Below are positions 31,228 through 39,736 of a DNA stretch of 64,000 nucleotides, piece after piece. The position numbers and the translations under genes were made by a program. Under the pieces are notes generated by a model, which did not search any database, was not told where the DNA came from, and was given only the letters and a program-made list of their open reading frames with translations. The stretch comes from Pseudomonadota bacterium (GTDB taxonomy: Bacteria; Pseudomonadota; Gammaproteobacteria; Xanthomonadales; Xanthomonadaceae): NCBI GenBank assembly GCA_023430045.1, contig JAEZCF010000121.1, positions 24,964-88,963 on the forward strand, written 5' to 3'. Position 1 is the first letter of the stretch, and the number at the start of each line of letters is the position of its first letter.

Positions 31228-33140
31228 TGGAGCGCCTGGCTGACCGCGCGCAGCAGTTCGGAAAGATTGAACGGCTTGGGCAGCAGGCCCATCCCCGGAC
31301 CCAGGAATTCGTTGCGCACCGCCGCGCGTTCGGTGTAGCCGGTGATGAACAGCACCGGCAGGCGTGGCCGCAGCTCGCGTGCGGCATCGGCCAGCTCGCG
31401 GCCGTTCATGCCGGGCAGGCCGACATCGGACAGCAGCAGCGCGATGCCATGGTCGTCGCGGAGTTCGCGCAGTGCCTGCCGCGCGTCGGCGACCGCCACG
31501 ACTTCGTATCCGGCCTCGAACAGCATTTCCTGCACCATCTGCCTTACCGAATCGGTGTCGTCGACCAGCAGGATGCGTTCGTGGCGCCCCGCCGGCATCT
31601 CGTCCTGGTCAAGCACCGTCTCGATCCCCTCCGGATCGCCCATCGGCAACAGCAGCTCCACTTCCGTGCCCGTACCAGGCTCGCTGGTGATACGCGCCAC
31701 GCCGCCACTCTGGCGCGCGAAACCATAGGTCATCGAAAGCCCCAGCCCGGTGCCCGCGCCCTGCGGCTTGGTGGTGAAGAACGGCTCGAATACCTTTTTC
31801 AGCAGGTGCGATTCAATACCGCTGCCGTTGTCGATGACCTTGACGCTGACGTAGTGGCCGGCCGCCAGCGTGTAATCGCCTTCCACCCGGGCGCGTTCGC
31901 AGCGGATGCGGATCAGGCCCTGGCCACCCAGTGCGTCGCGGGCATTGATGACCAGGTTGAGCACCACGTTCTCGAACTGGTTGGGGTCGGCCAGCGCCAC
32001 CAGGCGCTCGTCGTCGAGCTGGAACTCCAGTTCGATGTTCTCGCCGATGGTCCGCTGCAGCATGTCCTCCAGCGAGAGCAGGCACGCGGTAACGTCGAAC
32101 GGCCGCGGATCCAGTGGCTGCTTGCGGGCGAATGCCAGCATGCGCTGGGTCAGCGACGCCGCACGCGTGGCCGAACCGGACGCCGCGTCGGCGTAGTACT
32201 TCACGCGGTCCAGCCGCCCACCGTCGGCGGACAGATCGATCATGTCCAGGCCGGAAATGATGGTGGTCAGCAGGTTGTTGAAATCATGGGCGATGCCGCC
32301 GGTCAGCTGGCCCAGCGAATCCATCTTCTGGGCCTGCAGCAGCTCGCCCTCGGTGCGCTCGCGCTCGGCGATCTGGTAGGCCAGCTCGCGGCGCTGCTCC
32401 CGGTCGCGTTCGTGGTGCACCGTGATGTCTTCCACCACCACCAGACCGAGGTCCGGCTGACGGTAAGGCGTCAGGCGCCACTGGGTCATGCGTGCCGGGC
32501 CGGTGGCGCCAGGCAGCGCAACCGATCCCTGCCACCGCTCGCGGCTGCGCAGCGCATCGCGCAGGCCTTCGATGAACTCGCCCGCGTCGCCCAGGCGATC
32601 CAGCGGCGAGCCTTCGGTCAGCCCGGTCTGCAGCATCCGCGCGAAGGCATCGTTGGCATCGTGCACCTGAAGTTCCGCGTCCAGCACCGCGATCGGCACG
32701 TTGATATGGCGGAATATCTCGCCGAAGCGCGCCTCGGCCTCGCGCAGCGCATCCTCCGCACGCCGCGCACGCAGCAGGCTGCGCAGGGTGGCCAGCAGTA
32801 CGTCAGGGTCCACCGGATGGATCAGGTACGCATCGGCACCGGCATCCAGCCCTGTGATCAGGTCGCCCGTGCTCACCGAAGCGGCGGACACGTGCACCAC
32901 CGGCAGCAGGCTGGTGCGTGGCTGTGCACGCAGCTCGCGCACCACGTCGAAGCCGCTCATGTCCGGCAGGTTGACGTCCAGCACCAGCGCCGCGTAGTCC
33001 AGGCGGCCGGCTGCATCCAGGCCCTCGCGACCGGTGCCGGCTTCGTCCACGTGGAAGCCATGATGCTCCAGCACCCGGCGCACCGAGTAGCGGGTGGCTA
33101 TGTTGTCATCGACGACCAGGATGCGGTCACTCTGCGTCAC
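31224..33140 (-). CDS. Hybrid sensor histidine kinase/response regulator of the stressosome operon
   Basis: 638 residues, no membrane segments. Order: N-terminal receiver (Asp55 in LVLDVNLPDMSG), PAS (about 145-270), histidine kinase core (H in GGIAHDFNNLL, N-box NLVINARDALGG, G-box GAGTGLGLSMTYG), C-terminal receiver (Asp572 in LLLSDVGLPGMNG). The first receiver can accept phosphate from the kinase encoded just upstream. It is the terminal gene of rsbRSTX plus kinase. Its TAG stop is supplied by a REP element. Final output is not clear. Confidence 0.88.
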   Translation of the reverse strand: MTQSDRILVVDDNIATRYSVRRVLEHHGFHVDEAGTGREGLDAAGRLDYAALVLDVNLPDMSGFDVVRELRAQPRTSLLPVVHVSAASVSTGDLITGLDAGADAYLIHPVDPDVLLATLRSLLRARRAEDALREAEARFGEIFRHINVPIAVLDAELQVHDANDAFARMLQTGLTEGSPLDRLGDAGEFIEGLRDALRSRERWQGSVALPGATGPARMTQWRLTPYRQPDLGLVVVEDITVHHERDREQRRELAYQIAERERTEGELLQAQKMDSLGQLTGGIAHDFNNLLTTIISGLDMIDLSADGGRLDRVKYYADAASGSATRAASLTQRMLAFARKQPLDPRPFDVTACLLSLEDMLQRTIGENIELEFQLDDERLVALADPNQFENVVLNLVINARDALGGQGLIRIRCERARVEGDYTLAAGHYVSVKVIDNGSGIESHLLKKVFEPFFTTKPQGAGTGLGLSMTYGFARQSGGVARITSEPGTGTEVELLLPMGDPEGIETVLDQDEMPAGRHERILLVDDTDSVRQMVQEMLFEAGYEVVAVADARQALRELRDDHGIALLLSDVGLPGMNGRELADAARELRPRLPVLFITGYTERAAVRNEFLGPGMGLLPKPFNLSELLRAVSQALQ

Positions 33141-33990
33141 CGGGCGCCTCCGTCTCCAGTTTCAGGGGCAGCACCACGAAGAACTCCGAGCCCTCGCCCG
33201 GGGTGCTGTGCACGCCCACGTGGCCGCCCAGCAGTTCGGCGAAGCGCTTGCACAGCGACAGGCCCAGGCCGGTACCGCGCAGCCGCTTCTGCAGCGGCGA
33301 ATCCACCTGCACGAAATCCTCGAACAGGGTCGCCTGCAGTTCCGTGGGAATGCCGATGCCGGTATCGAGCACGCTGAAGCAGATCGCGTCGTCACCCTGC
33401 GTGCGCGCCGATACCACCACCTTGCCGTGCGGGGTGAATTTCAGCGCATTGGCGATGAAATTGCGCAGGATCTGCGCCAGCTTCTTGTCGTCCGTATACA
33501 ACATCGGCAACGCCGGCGGATCCACGAATTCCAGGTCGATGTGGTTGCCGTCCACCAGGGGACGGAACATGCCACGCAATGCCGAGAACAGGTCCATCAG
33601 GTCGAACCACGCGGGCGAGATGGTGATCCTGCCGGCTTCGATCTTGGCCAGGTCCAGCAGGTCGTCGACCATTTCCCGCAGCTCGCTGGCGGCACCGTTG
33701 ATGAAGCCCACCTGCTGGCGCTGGCCCGCGCTGAGCACGCCATCCAGGCCATCGTCCAGCAGCCGGGTCATGCTCAGGATGGAGCCCAGCGGGGTTCGCA
33801 GCTCATGACTCATGTAGGACAGGAACCGGCTCTTGAGCTCGGACACATGCCGCAGCTGTTCGGCCTGCTGGTCGAGTTCGGCATACAGCGCGAGCACGCC
33901 CTGGTTGGTCTCATCCAGTTCGGCGCGCAGCGCCTCATTCTCCTGGCGCAGGCGCTCCAGCTCCTGCCCAGGTTCGTGCATGCTGTTCAT
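33127..33990 (-). CDS. Cytosolic histidine kinase of the stressosome operon
   Basis: 287 residues. A coiled coil (about 8-45: ERLRQENEALRAELDETNQ) leads into HisKA with RFLSYMSHELRTPLGSIL and an HATPase with N-box ILRNFIANALKFTP, GIGIP, and GTGLGLSLCKRF. There is no sensor domain, so it likely takes signals from the Rsb proteins. It overlaps rsbX (ATGA) upstream and the hybrid kinase (14 bases) downstream. The neighbouring N-terminal receiver is the natural partner. Confidence 0.88.
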   Translation of the reverse strand: MNSMHEPGQELERLRQENEALRAELDETNQGVLALYAELDQQAEQLRHVSELKSRFLSYMSHELRTPLGSILSMTRLLDDGLDGVLSAGQRQQVGFINGAASELREMVDDLLDLAKIEAGRITISPAWFDLMDLFSALRGMFRPLVDGNHIDLEFVDPPALPMLYTDDKKLAQILRNFIANALKFTPHGKVVVSARTQGDDAICFSVLDTGIGIPTELQATLFEDFVQVDSPLQKRLRGTGLGLSLCKRFAELLGGHVGVHSTPGEGSEFFVVLPLKLETEAPGDAE

Positions 33991-35006
33991 CTGAAAGCTC
34001 CCACGCGCAGCGCGACGATGCATGCGTCATCGCGCCCGCGGTCGAAATCGCGTTGCAGCACGGCGACCACAAGGGCCGGGTGCCGGTGCTGGAGGCCGGG
34101 ATAATCCCGCAGGCTCCAGCGTGCCTGGAGGCCGTCGCTGTGCATGACCAGCAGCGTGCCAGCGTCGGCGTGAAGAACGAATGCCTGCGCGCGACGGTAC
34201 TGCGCGCCGACGATGCCCGGCATGGAGGCCAGGCCGCGCGATGCGTCCTGGGTACACAGACTGCCGGCGATGTTGCCGACACCGGCGTAATCAACAGTGC
34301 CCGAAGCCGGCACCAGACAGGCCACGGCCGCCGCCGCACCACGCGTGCCGGACATCTCCGCATGCATGCGCGCGATGCGCTCCACCGCGCCCTCGCCCGC
34401 GGCTGATGCTGCCGCAGCGCGCACGCCCGCCAGCGCTGCATCCGCAGCCGGCAGGCCATGGCCAAGGCCGTCGATCACCGTGAGCGCAAGACCGCCGTCC
34501 CATGCACGCAGATGCCAGGCATCGCCGCAGACCACCTCATGCTTGAACGGGAGTCGCAGCGCACCATAACCAGGATCAACATCGCGTGGCGCCCGCTCGG
34601 CGAATACGCGCACGACCAGCACCGCACCGCGGTCATCGCACCAGGCATCCATCACCCGCGCCTGGCGCGCGATCGCCCCCATGCCCAGGCCTTGGCTGTC
34701 GCCGGTCGAATAGCCATCCTGCAGCGCCTGTGCCAGCACGAAACCCGGGCCGCGATCCACGCTCACCAGCTCCACGCCCTGCCCGTCGTGGCCCGCGACC
34801 AGCGACAGGTACATGCGTCCACCGCCACCATGGCGCCACAGGTTGGTGGCCATTTCGGTGGCCGCCAGTGCCACGCGGCCGGCATCGGTCTCGTTGAAGC
34901 CCGCCTGCGCGGCCAGCAGCAGCGCTTCACGACGTGCCTGGCCTACCTGGGTGGTTTCTTCCACAACGACAACGCGGGTGACATGCCCGGCAAAATTCAG
35001 CTCCAT
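33987..35006 (-). CDS. rsbX: RsbT/W-like ATPase fused to RsbX/SpoIIE-type phosphatase
   Basis: 339 residues. The first about 135 are a GHKL ATPase: ALAATEMATNLWRHGGGGRM (N-box), VDRGPGF and GLGMGAIARQA. The rest is a PP2C-type phosphatase resembling RsbX: TVIDGLGHGLPAADAAL with the metal aspartate and LLVMHSDGLQARW. RsbX removes phosphates from RsbR and RsbS to reset the stressosome. The N-terminal ATPase fused to it is seen in other gammaproteobacterial stressosome loci. Overlaps rsbT by 10 bases. Confidence 0.82.
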   Translation of the reverse strand: MELNFAGHVTRVVVVEETTQVGQARREALLLAAQAGFNETDAGRVALAATEMATNLWRHGGGGRMYLSLVAGHDGQGVELVSVDRGPGFVLAQALQDGYSTGDSQGLGMGAIARQARVMDAWCDDRGAVLVVRVFAERAPRDVDPGYGALRLPFKHEVVCGDAWHLRAWDGGLALTVIDGLGHGLPAADAALAGVRAAAASAAGEGAVERIARMHAEMSGTRGAAAAVACLVPASGTVDYAGVGNIAGSLCTQDASRGLASMPGIVGAQYRRAQAFVLHADAGTLLVMHSDGLQARWSLRDYPGLQHRHPALVVAVLQRDFDRGRDDACIVALRVGAFR

Positions 35007-35398
35007 TTTACGATCGTCACCCGCGTGCCCTCGCCGGGCGCACTGTCCAGCTCGAACTCGTCCACCAGCCGCCGCGACCCGGACAGGCCCAAGCCCATGC
35101 CGGTGCCCGACGACCAGCCGTCGGTCAGCGCCCGCGCATGGTCGGGAATGCCCGGTCCCTGGTCCGCGAATATCAACTGGATGCCCCTGCGCACGCCGCG
35201 TTCCACGAGGGACCAGCGCATTTCGCCGCCGCCCCCGTAGATCACTGCGTTGCGGGCCAGCTCGCTGGCGGCGGTGACCAGCTTGGTCTGGTCCACCAGC
35301 CGCAATCCTGACGCTACCGCCAGCTGGCGCACGGCCTGGCGCGCCAGCACCACGTCCTGCTCGCCGCGGACGGGTATCGAACCGCTGGATTCGGTCAT
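34997..35398 (-). CDS. rsbT: Stressosome switch kinase RsbT-like
   Basis: 133 residues, a GHKL-type serine/threonine kinase. N-box KLVTAASELARNAVIYGGGG, G1 FADQGPGIPD, and G2 GTGMGLGLSGSRRL. RsbT phosphorylates RsbS and RsbR upon stress and, when freed, activates a partner. Here RsbU, the usual phosphatase partner, is missing. It overlaps rsbS (ATGA) and rsbX. Confidence 0.88.
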   Translation of the reverse strand: MTESSGSIPVRGEQDVVLARQAVRQLAVASGLRLVDQTKLVTAASELARNAVIYGGGGEMRWSLVERGVRRGIQLIFADQGPGIPDHARALTDGWSSGTGMGLGLSGSRRLVDEFELDSAPGEGTRVTIVKWS

Positions 35399-35757
35399 GG
35401 CGACGCTTCAGGTTGCTGCAGCAGCTTCATGCCGCGCTCGACGTTCAGCGCGGTGCGTACGCCGCGCAGGTCCAGGCCCAGTTCGACCAGGGTGATCGCC
35501 ACGGCCGGCTGCATGCCGACCAGCACGGTGGAGGCATCCATGATGCGCCCCAGCGCGGAGATGGTGGAGATCATCCGGCCGATGAAGGAATCGACGATGT
35601 CCAGCGCGGAAATGTCGATCAGCACACCCCGAGCGGAGGTGCGCTGGATCCTGTCGGTCAGGTCGTCCTGCAGGGTCAGCGCGAGCTGATCGTGCATGTC
35701 CACCTGTATCGTCACCAGCAGCAGATCGCCCATCTGCAGGATCGGGATGCGATCCAT
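35395..35757 (-). CDS. rsbS: Stressosome scaffold protein RsbS-like (STAS)
   Basis: 120 residues, a single STAS domain. The segment GVLIDISALDIVDSFIGRMIS carries the serine (Ser57) that corresponds to the RsbT-phosphorylated serine in B. subtilis RsbS. STRVLVGMQPAVAITLVELGLDL-like strands complete the fold. With RsbR it assembles the stressosome core that sequesters RsbT. It starts 1 base after rsbR ends and overlaps rsbT. Confidence 0.88.
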   Translation of the reverse strand: MDRIPILQMGDLLLVTIQVDMHDQLALTLQDDLTDRIQRTSARGVLIDISALDIVDSFIGRMISTISALGRIMDASTVLVGMQPAVAITLVELGLDLRGVRTALNVERGMKLLQQPEASP

Positions 35758-35758
35758 C

Positions 35759-36613
35759 TCAGCGCGCCACCCGGGTCACCACCTGTCCAGTACGCTGCAG
35801 CGCCAGCGCCAGCGCATCGGCCAGGTTGGCCTTGGTGACGATGCCCTGCAGGTCCAGGCCGAGGTGCACGATGGTCTGTGCGATCTGCGGCCGCACGCCG
35901 CTGATGATGGCGTCCGCGCCCATCAGGCGGATGGCGGTGACCGTCTTCAGCAGGTGCTGGGCGACCAGGGTGTCCACGGTGGGCACGCCGGTGATGTCGA
36001 TGATGGCGATTTCCGAGCCGGTATCCACGATCCGCTGCAGCAGCGATTCCATCACCACCTGGGTGCGCTGGGAATCCAGCGTACCGATCATCGGCAGCGC
36101 CAGCACGCCTTCCCACAGCTTCACCACCGGGGTGGACAGTTCCAGCATTTCTTCCTGCTGGCGCTGGATGACATCCTCGCGGCTCTTCTGGAACGCCTTC
36201 ACCGTATGCAGGCCGAGCACGTCCAGCAGTTCGGAGATCGCCCACAACTGGTCACCGAGCTGCCGCGCATCGTCGGTCAGGCCGGCCTGGACGCGCTCGC
36301 TCAGCGGCCGCTTCAATGAAAAGATGAAGGTGGCGGTTTCCGAGGAATTGAAGCCCCTGCGCGCCCGCTCGGCGGACAGGTCCTCAAGGAAACGGCGGAT
36401 CGGCTGCCACTCCGGTCCCTGCAGCGAACCGACATCGGCAGCAGCCATCGCCTGCAGGAACAGGCGCCAGAATTCACGGGTCTGGGTGTCCAGCTCCTGG
36501 CGGCTGATGCGGTTGTCCTGGGCCTGCCCGGCCAGGTTCTGCTGCCATTGGGCAAGGATCTGTTCTTCGTTGCCGCGAATCAGTTCAAGCGTGTGCTGCT
36601 GCAAAGCCGCCAT
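35759..36613 (-). CDS. rsbR: Stressosome sensor protein RsbR-like
   Basis: 284 residues. The N-terminal helical domain (about 1-150; RsbRD-like, with FSLKRPLSERVQAG) replaces the globin or PAS of other RsbR sensors; a linker helix (SREDVIQRQQEEMLELS) precedes a STAS domain. Candidate phosphosites are Thr208/Thr215 in DITGVPTVDTLVAQHL and Ser238 in AIISGVRPQ. What it senses is unknown. First gene of the operon. The 138 bases upstream hold no recognised operator. Confidence 0.86.
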   Translation of the reverse strand: MAALQQHTLELIRGNEEQILAQWQQNLAGQAQDNRISRQELDTQTREFWRLFLQAMAAADVGSLQGPEWQPIRRFLEDLSAERARRGFNSSETATFIFSLKRPLSERVQAGLTDDARQLGDQLWAISELLDVLGLHTVKAFQKSREDVIQRQQEEMLELSTPVVKLWEGVLALPMIGTLDSQRTQVVMESLLQRIVDTGSEIAIIDITGVPTVDTLVAQHLLKTVTAIRLMGADAIISGVRPQIAQTIVHLGLDLQGIVTKANLADALALALQRTGQVVTRVAR

Positions 36614-36751
36614 GGATTATTCCTGCACAGGGAGGGCCCGCCGTCCGTATCTCGGTGCGACGAAGCCGGAAGGGCTCGGGACGGCGCGGCGACGGCACGG
36701 AACCATTGGCTCCGTGACTCCCCGCGTCTGTCACGTCGCTAGATTACGCGA

Positions 36752-37531
36752 TCAGCTTGGTGTTGACTGCGTGAAGAGCGCATCTTTCGCAGCGGCGTCC
36801 GCCTCGTCCAGGGCCGCCCGCAAGGCGGCGATTTCGGCAACGTCGGACTGCGGATGGTCGTTGTCCAGCCCGCGCAGCGAACCGTTGCGCCAGGCCATGC
36901 GCGAAGCGCGAACGCGGCTGGCCGATGCATGGAACTCGTCACAGCCGCTGCGCCGGGCAACGTCGACGATGTTCGCCGAGGTGATGCCGGCGCCGGCCAT
37001 CATGCGCATGCGACCCTTGGCCTGCGCGACCCGCCTGGCCAGCTCACCGGCGCCTTCCAGCGCCGATGCCTGCCCGCCGGACGAGAGCACGCGTGCGCAG
37101 CCCAACGTGACGATGTCTTCCAATGCGGCATGAGGATCGCGTACGGCATCGAAAGCGCGATGGAAGGTCACCTGCATGTCGCCCGCGGCGGCGACCAGTT
37201 CGCGGCAGACCGGCAGGTCGATCGTCGCTTCGGCGGTCAGCGCCCCCAGCACCACGCCATCGCATCCCAGTGCGCGGCAATGGCGGATGTCGGCCAGCAT
37301 GGCGTCCACCTCGGGTTCGTCGTACAGGAAATCACCTGTACGCGGCCGCACCAGCACGAACAACGGCAGGCGCAGGCGGTCGCGCGCCACCGCCACCGTG
37401 CCATGCGACGGCGTGGTGCCGCCGCTGGCCAGATCGGCGAACAGCTCCACCCGGTCCGCACCGCCGGCCTGCGCGGCCAGCGCCGAGCCAAGCGATCCAC
37501 AGGCGATCTCCAGCAGCCGGCGCGCGCTCAT
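36752..37531 (-). CDS. cutC: CutC family protein
   Basis: 259 residues, TIM-barrel: LLEIACGSLGSALAAQAGGADRVELF, GGTTPSHGT, VLVRPRTGDFLY, GCDGVVLGAL, VTFHRAFDAV and MRMMAGAGITSANI. CutC was named for copper tolerance, but direct copper chemistry has not been shown in all members. Here it is joined (ATGA overlap) to glycosylasparaginase, a pairing often seen in amino-sugar loci, so a role in glycan catabolism is as likely. Confidence 0.88.
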   Translation of the reverse strand: MSARRLLEIACGSLGSALAAQAGGADRVELFADLASGGTTPSHGTVAVARDRLRLPLFVLVRPRTGDFLYDEPEVDAMLADIRHCRALGCDGVVLGALTAEATIDLPVCRELVAAAGDMQVTFHRAFDAVRDPHAALEDIVTLGCARVLSSGGQASALEGAGELARRVAQAKGRMRMMAGAGITSANIVDVARRSGCDEFHASASRVRASRMAWRNGSLRGLDNDHPQSDVAEIAALRAALDEADAAAKDALFTQSTPS

Positions 37532-38529
37532 GCCTGCTCGCTGGCGTACACCGATGCCGCGTCGCGCAGGTCGTCCTGCCGCCGGGCATCGCAGACCGCG
37601 TAGACGAATCCACGGTGCAGCGCATAGGCGCCGACATCACCATCACGATTCATCGCCAGGAAGCAGACCTGCAGCGTGCGGCTGGCTTCAGGACGTTTCC
37701 GCACCACGCGGGCAATGGCTTCGCGGCAGGCCTCGTCCGGCGTGCGCCCCTGCCGCATCAGTTCCACGACCAGGAAGGACGCCGCATTGCGGATCATCTC
37801 CTCACCGACGCCGGAGGCGGTTGCCGCACCGACGTCGTTGTCCACGTACAGGCCGGCACCGATGATCGGGCTGTCGCCGACCCGGCCAGCCAGCTTCCAC
37901 GCCATGCCGCTGGTGGTACAGGCGCCTGCCAGGCGCCCCTGCGCATCCCGCGCGAGGATGCCGAGCGTGTCGTGGTTGCTGCTGTCGCCAGGACGGCCCC
38001 GGCGCTCGGCATTGATCTGCGGCGAGTACTCGGCGGTCCGCTTCCATTCCTGCCACGCTCTGCGCGCCTCGTCGGTAAGCAGTGCCTCCTCGGCGAAGCC
38101 CTGTTCCAGCGCGAACTGCCGGGCACCCTGGCCGACCAGCATCACGTGCGGGGTCTGCTCCATCACCCGTCGCGCCACCGACACCGGGTGGCCGATGTCC
38201 ACCAGCGCGGCCACCGAACCGCAACGCCCGTCACCGGCCATGATGCTGGCATCCAGGCTCAGCACGCCGTCGCGGTCAGGATTGCCACAGCGCCCGACGG
38301 TGGGATTGCACAGTTCGCTTTCGGCCCAGCGGGCGCCGCGTTCAACGGCATCCAGCGCACTGCCGCCATCGGCCAGCAGTGTCCAGGCGGCCTGGTTGGC
38401 ACCGACGCCGAAATCCCAGGTGGATACCACGCGGGCTCCGTGTGCGCCCGACGCACGCGCGGCACGTGGCAGTCCCGCCGCCCCGAGCGCAAGCGCGCCG
38501 GCCTGCAGGAAGCGTCTACGATCGGTCAT
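37528..38529 (-). CDS. N4-(beta-N-acetylglucosaminyl)-L-asparaginase
   Basis: 333 residues, Ntn-hydrolase. The twin-arginine-like signal DRRRFLQAGALALGAAGLP exports it. The autocleavage site with nucleophile Thr lies in SSNHDTLGILARDAQG; GGSALDAVERGARWAESEL and GRVGDSPIIGAGLYVDNDVGAA are family motifs. The enzyme splits the GlcNAc-Asn bond left from N-glycoproteins. Probably periplasmic. In an operon with cutC and, 75 bases upstream, glucokinase. A plain isoaspartyl peptidase is the alternative. Confidence 0.85.
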   Translation of the reverse strand: MTDRRRFLQAGALALGAAGLPRAARASGAHGARVVSTWDFGVGANQAAWTLLADGGSALDAVERGARWAESELCNPTVGRCGNPDRDGVLSLDASIMAGDGRCGSVAALVDIGHPVSVARRVMEQTPHVMLVGQGARQFALEQGFAEEALLTDEARRAWQEWKRTAEYSPQINAERRGRPGDSSNHDTLGILARDAQGRLAGACTTSGMAWKLAGRVGDSPIIGAGLYVDNDVGAATASGVGEEMIRNAASFLVVELMRQGRTPDEACREAIARVVRKRPEASRTLQVCFLAMNRDGDVGAYALHRGFVYAVCDARRQDDLRDAASVYASEQA

Positions 38530-38604
38530 GCGAAGGGTCTCCTGTAGGGCATCCCGGCCAACGGCGGGACCTGTCGTGATGATGTACCGGCCAACCGCCG
38601 GGAG

Positions 38605-39654
38605 CTAACGGGACGGATCGACCTGCGACGCTGCGTCCTCGCGCCACGCCGCCGCGCCGAGCACGCCCAGTTCGCCGTGTTCGACCCGCCACACCGGCAC
38701 ACCGCGCAGCACATCGGTCAGCACGCCCTTGTTGAGGAAGCGCTCGACGAACGGGCTGCCGGGCAGGAAGCGGGCGATATGGCTGGAAATGCCGCCCGCC
38801 AGATAGACCGAACGGGCGCCGAAGGTCACCGCGAGATCACCGACGAAACTGCCCAGCCAGCCGCAGAATACCGTCACCGTGTCCGACGCGGTCTCGTCAT
38901 CGCCACGCTGCGCGGCGGCCAGCAGGCCTTCGGTATCGGTCCAGTGCGCGGCCACGCCACGCAACCGGCACAGGCTCTGGTAAAGGTTGAGCATGCCGGT
39001 GCCGGACAGTACCCGCTCGTTGTCCACGTGCGGCCAGCGCTCCAGTAGCAGCCGCAGCACATCCAGCTCCAGTGGCGTACCCGCCGACAGCGCGGCATGC
39101 CCCACTTCGCTGGCCAGTACCGGACGGCTGCCTTCGGCGAACCGCAGCGCGGCACCCAGGCCCGTACCCGGGCCCAGCACCAGCGCGGGCCAGTCGGCTG
39201 CCGCGGCCGCATCGCCGTGCAGCGGCACCAGCGCATCGGCCCGCACATGCGGAATGGCCAGCGCCACCGCTTCGAAATCGTTGATCAGGCGCAGCGAGGC
39301 CAGACCGGCATCGCTGCGCGTGGCCTCACCCTGTACCTTCCACGGGAGGTTCGAATTGACCAGCACATCGCCCTGCAGCACACCGGCAATGGCAACCACG
39401 GCATCGATCGGGCCCTCCCCGGGCCGCGTATCTGCGGCGAAGGCAGCGAGGATCGCTGCAAGGCTGGTGAACTCGGCGCAGCGGAAGCGACGGAATCCGT
39501 CAATCCGCGGATGCCCTGCCTCGCCTTGCGCCCATGCCAGGCGGGCGAACGTGCCGCCGACATCGGCGACGATCCTCGGACGCCTGCCATGCAGAGCCTG
39601 TCCGGACAGGGAAGAAGAGGTCTCCAGGAAGACCGGGGATGCCGCAACGTTCAC
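38605..39654 (-). CDS. glk: Glucokinase
   Basis: 349 residues of the bacterial ROK-unrelated glucokinase family (COG0837): ATP loop IVADVGGTFARLAWA, LRLINDFEAVALAIP, LVLGPGTGLGAAL, LASEVGHAALSAG with the glucose glutamate, LSGTGMLNLYQSL and VYLAGGISSHIARF. It phosphorylates glucose, possibly also GlcNAc-like sugars. GTG 39654 was chosen because AAAGG lies 7 bases ahead; GTG 39660 would be too close. Grouped with glycosylasparaginase and cutC on the same strand. Confidence 0.85.
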   Translation of the reverse strand: MNVAASPVFLETSSSLSGQALHGRRPRIVADVGGTFARLAWAQGEAGHPRIDGFRRFRCAEFTSLAAILAAFAADTRPGEGPIDAVVAIAGVLQGDVLVNSNLPWKVQGEATRSDAGLASLRLINDFEAVALAIPHVRADALVPLHGDAAAAADWPALVLGPGTGLGAALRFAEGSRPVLASEVGHAALSAGTPLELDVLRLLLERWPHVDNERVLSGTGMLNLYQSLCRLRGVAAHWTDTEGLLAAAQRGDDETASDTVTVFCGWLGSFVGDLAVTFGARSVYLAGGISSHIARFLPGSPFVERFLNKGVLTDVLRGVPVWRVEHGELGVLGAAAWREDAASQVDPSR

Positions 39655-39736
39655 TCGCACGCCTTTGCAGGAACTACTCGATCCGGGCGATTCTCGGTGA
39701 TCACCCGCGCTTTGCATAGCGCGGGCAGCGGCATGT

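Noticed and set aside
36614..36751. A sigma-B-like promoter before rsbR
   Set aside because: No recognisable -35/-10 pair was found, and no sigma-B gene is present.
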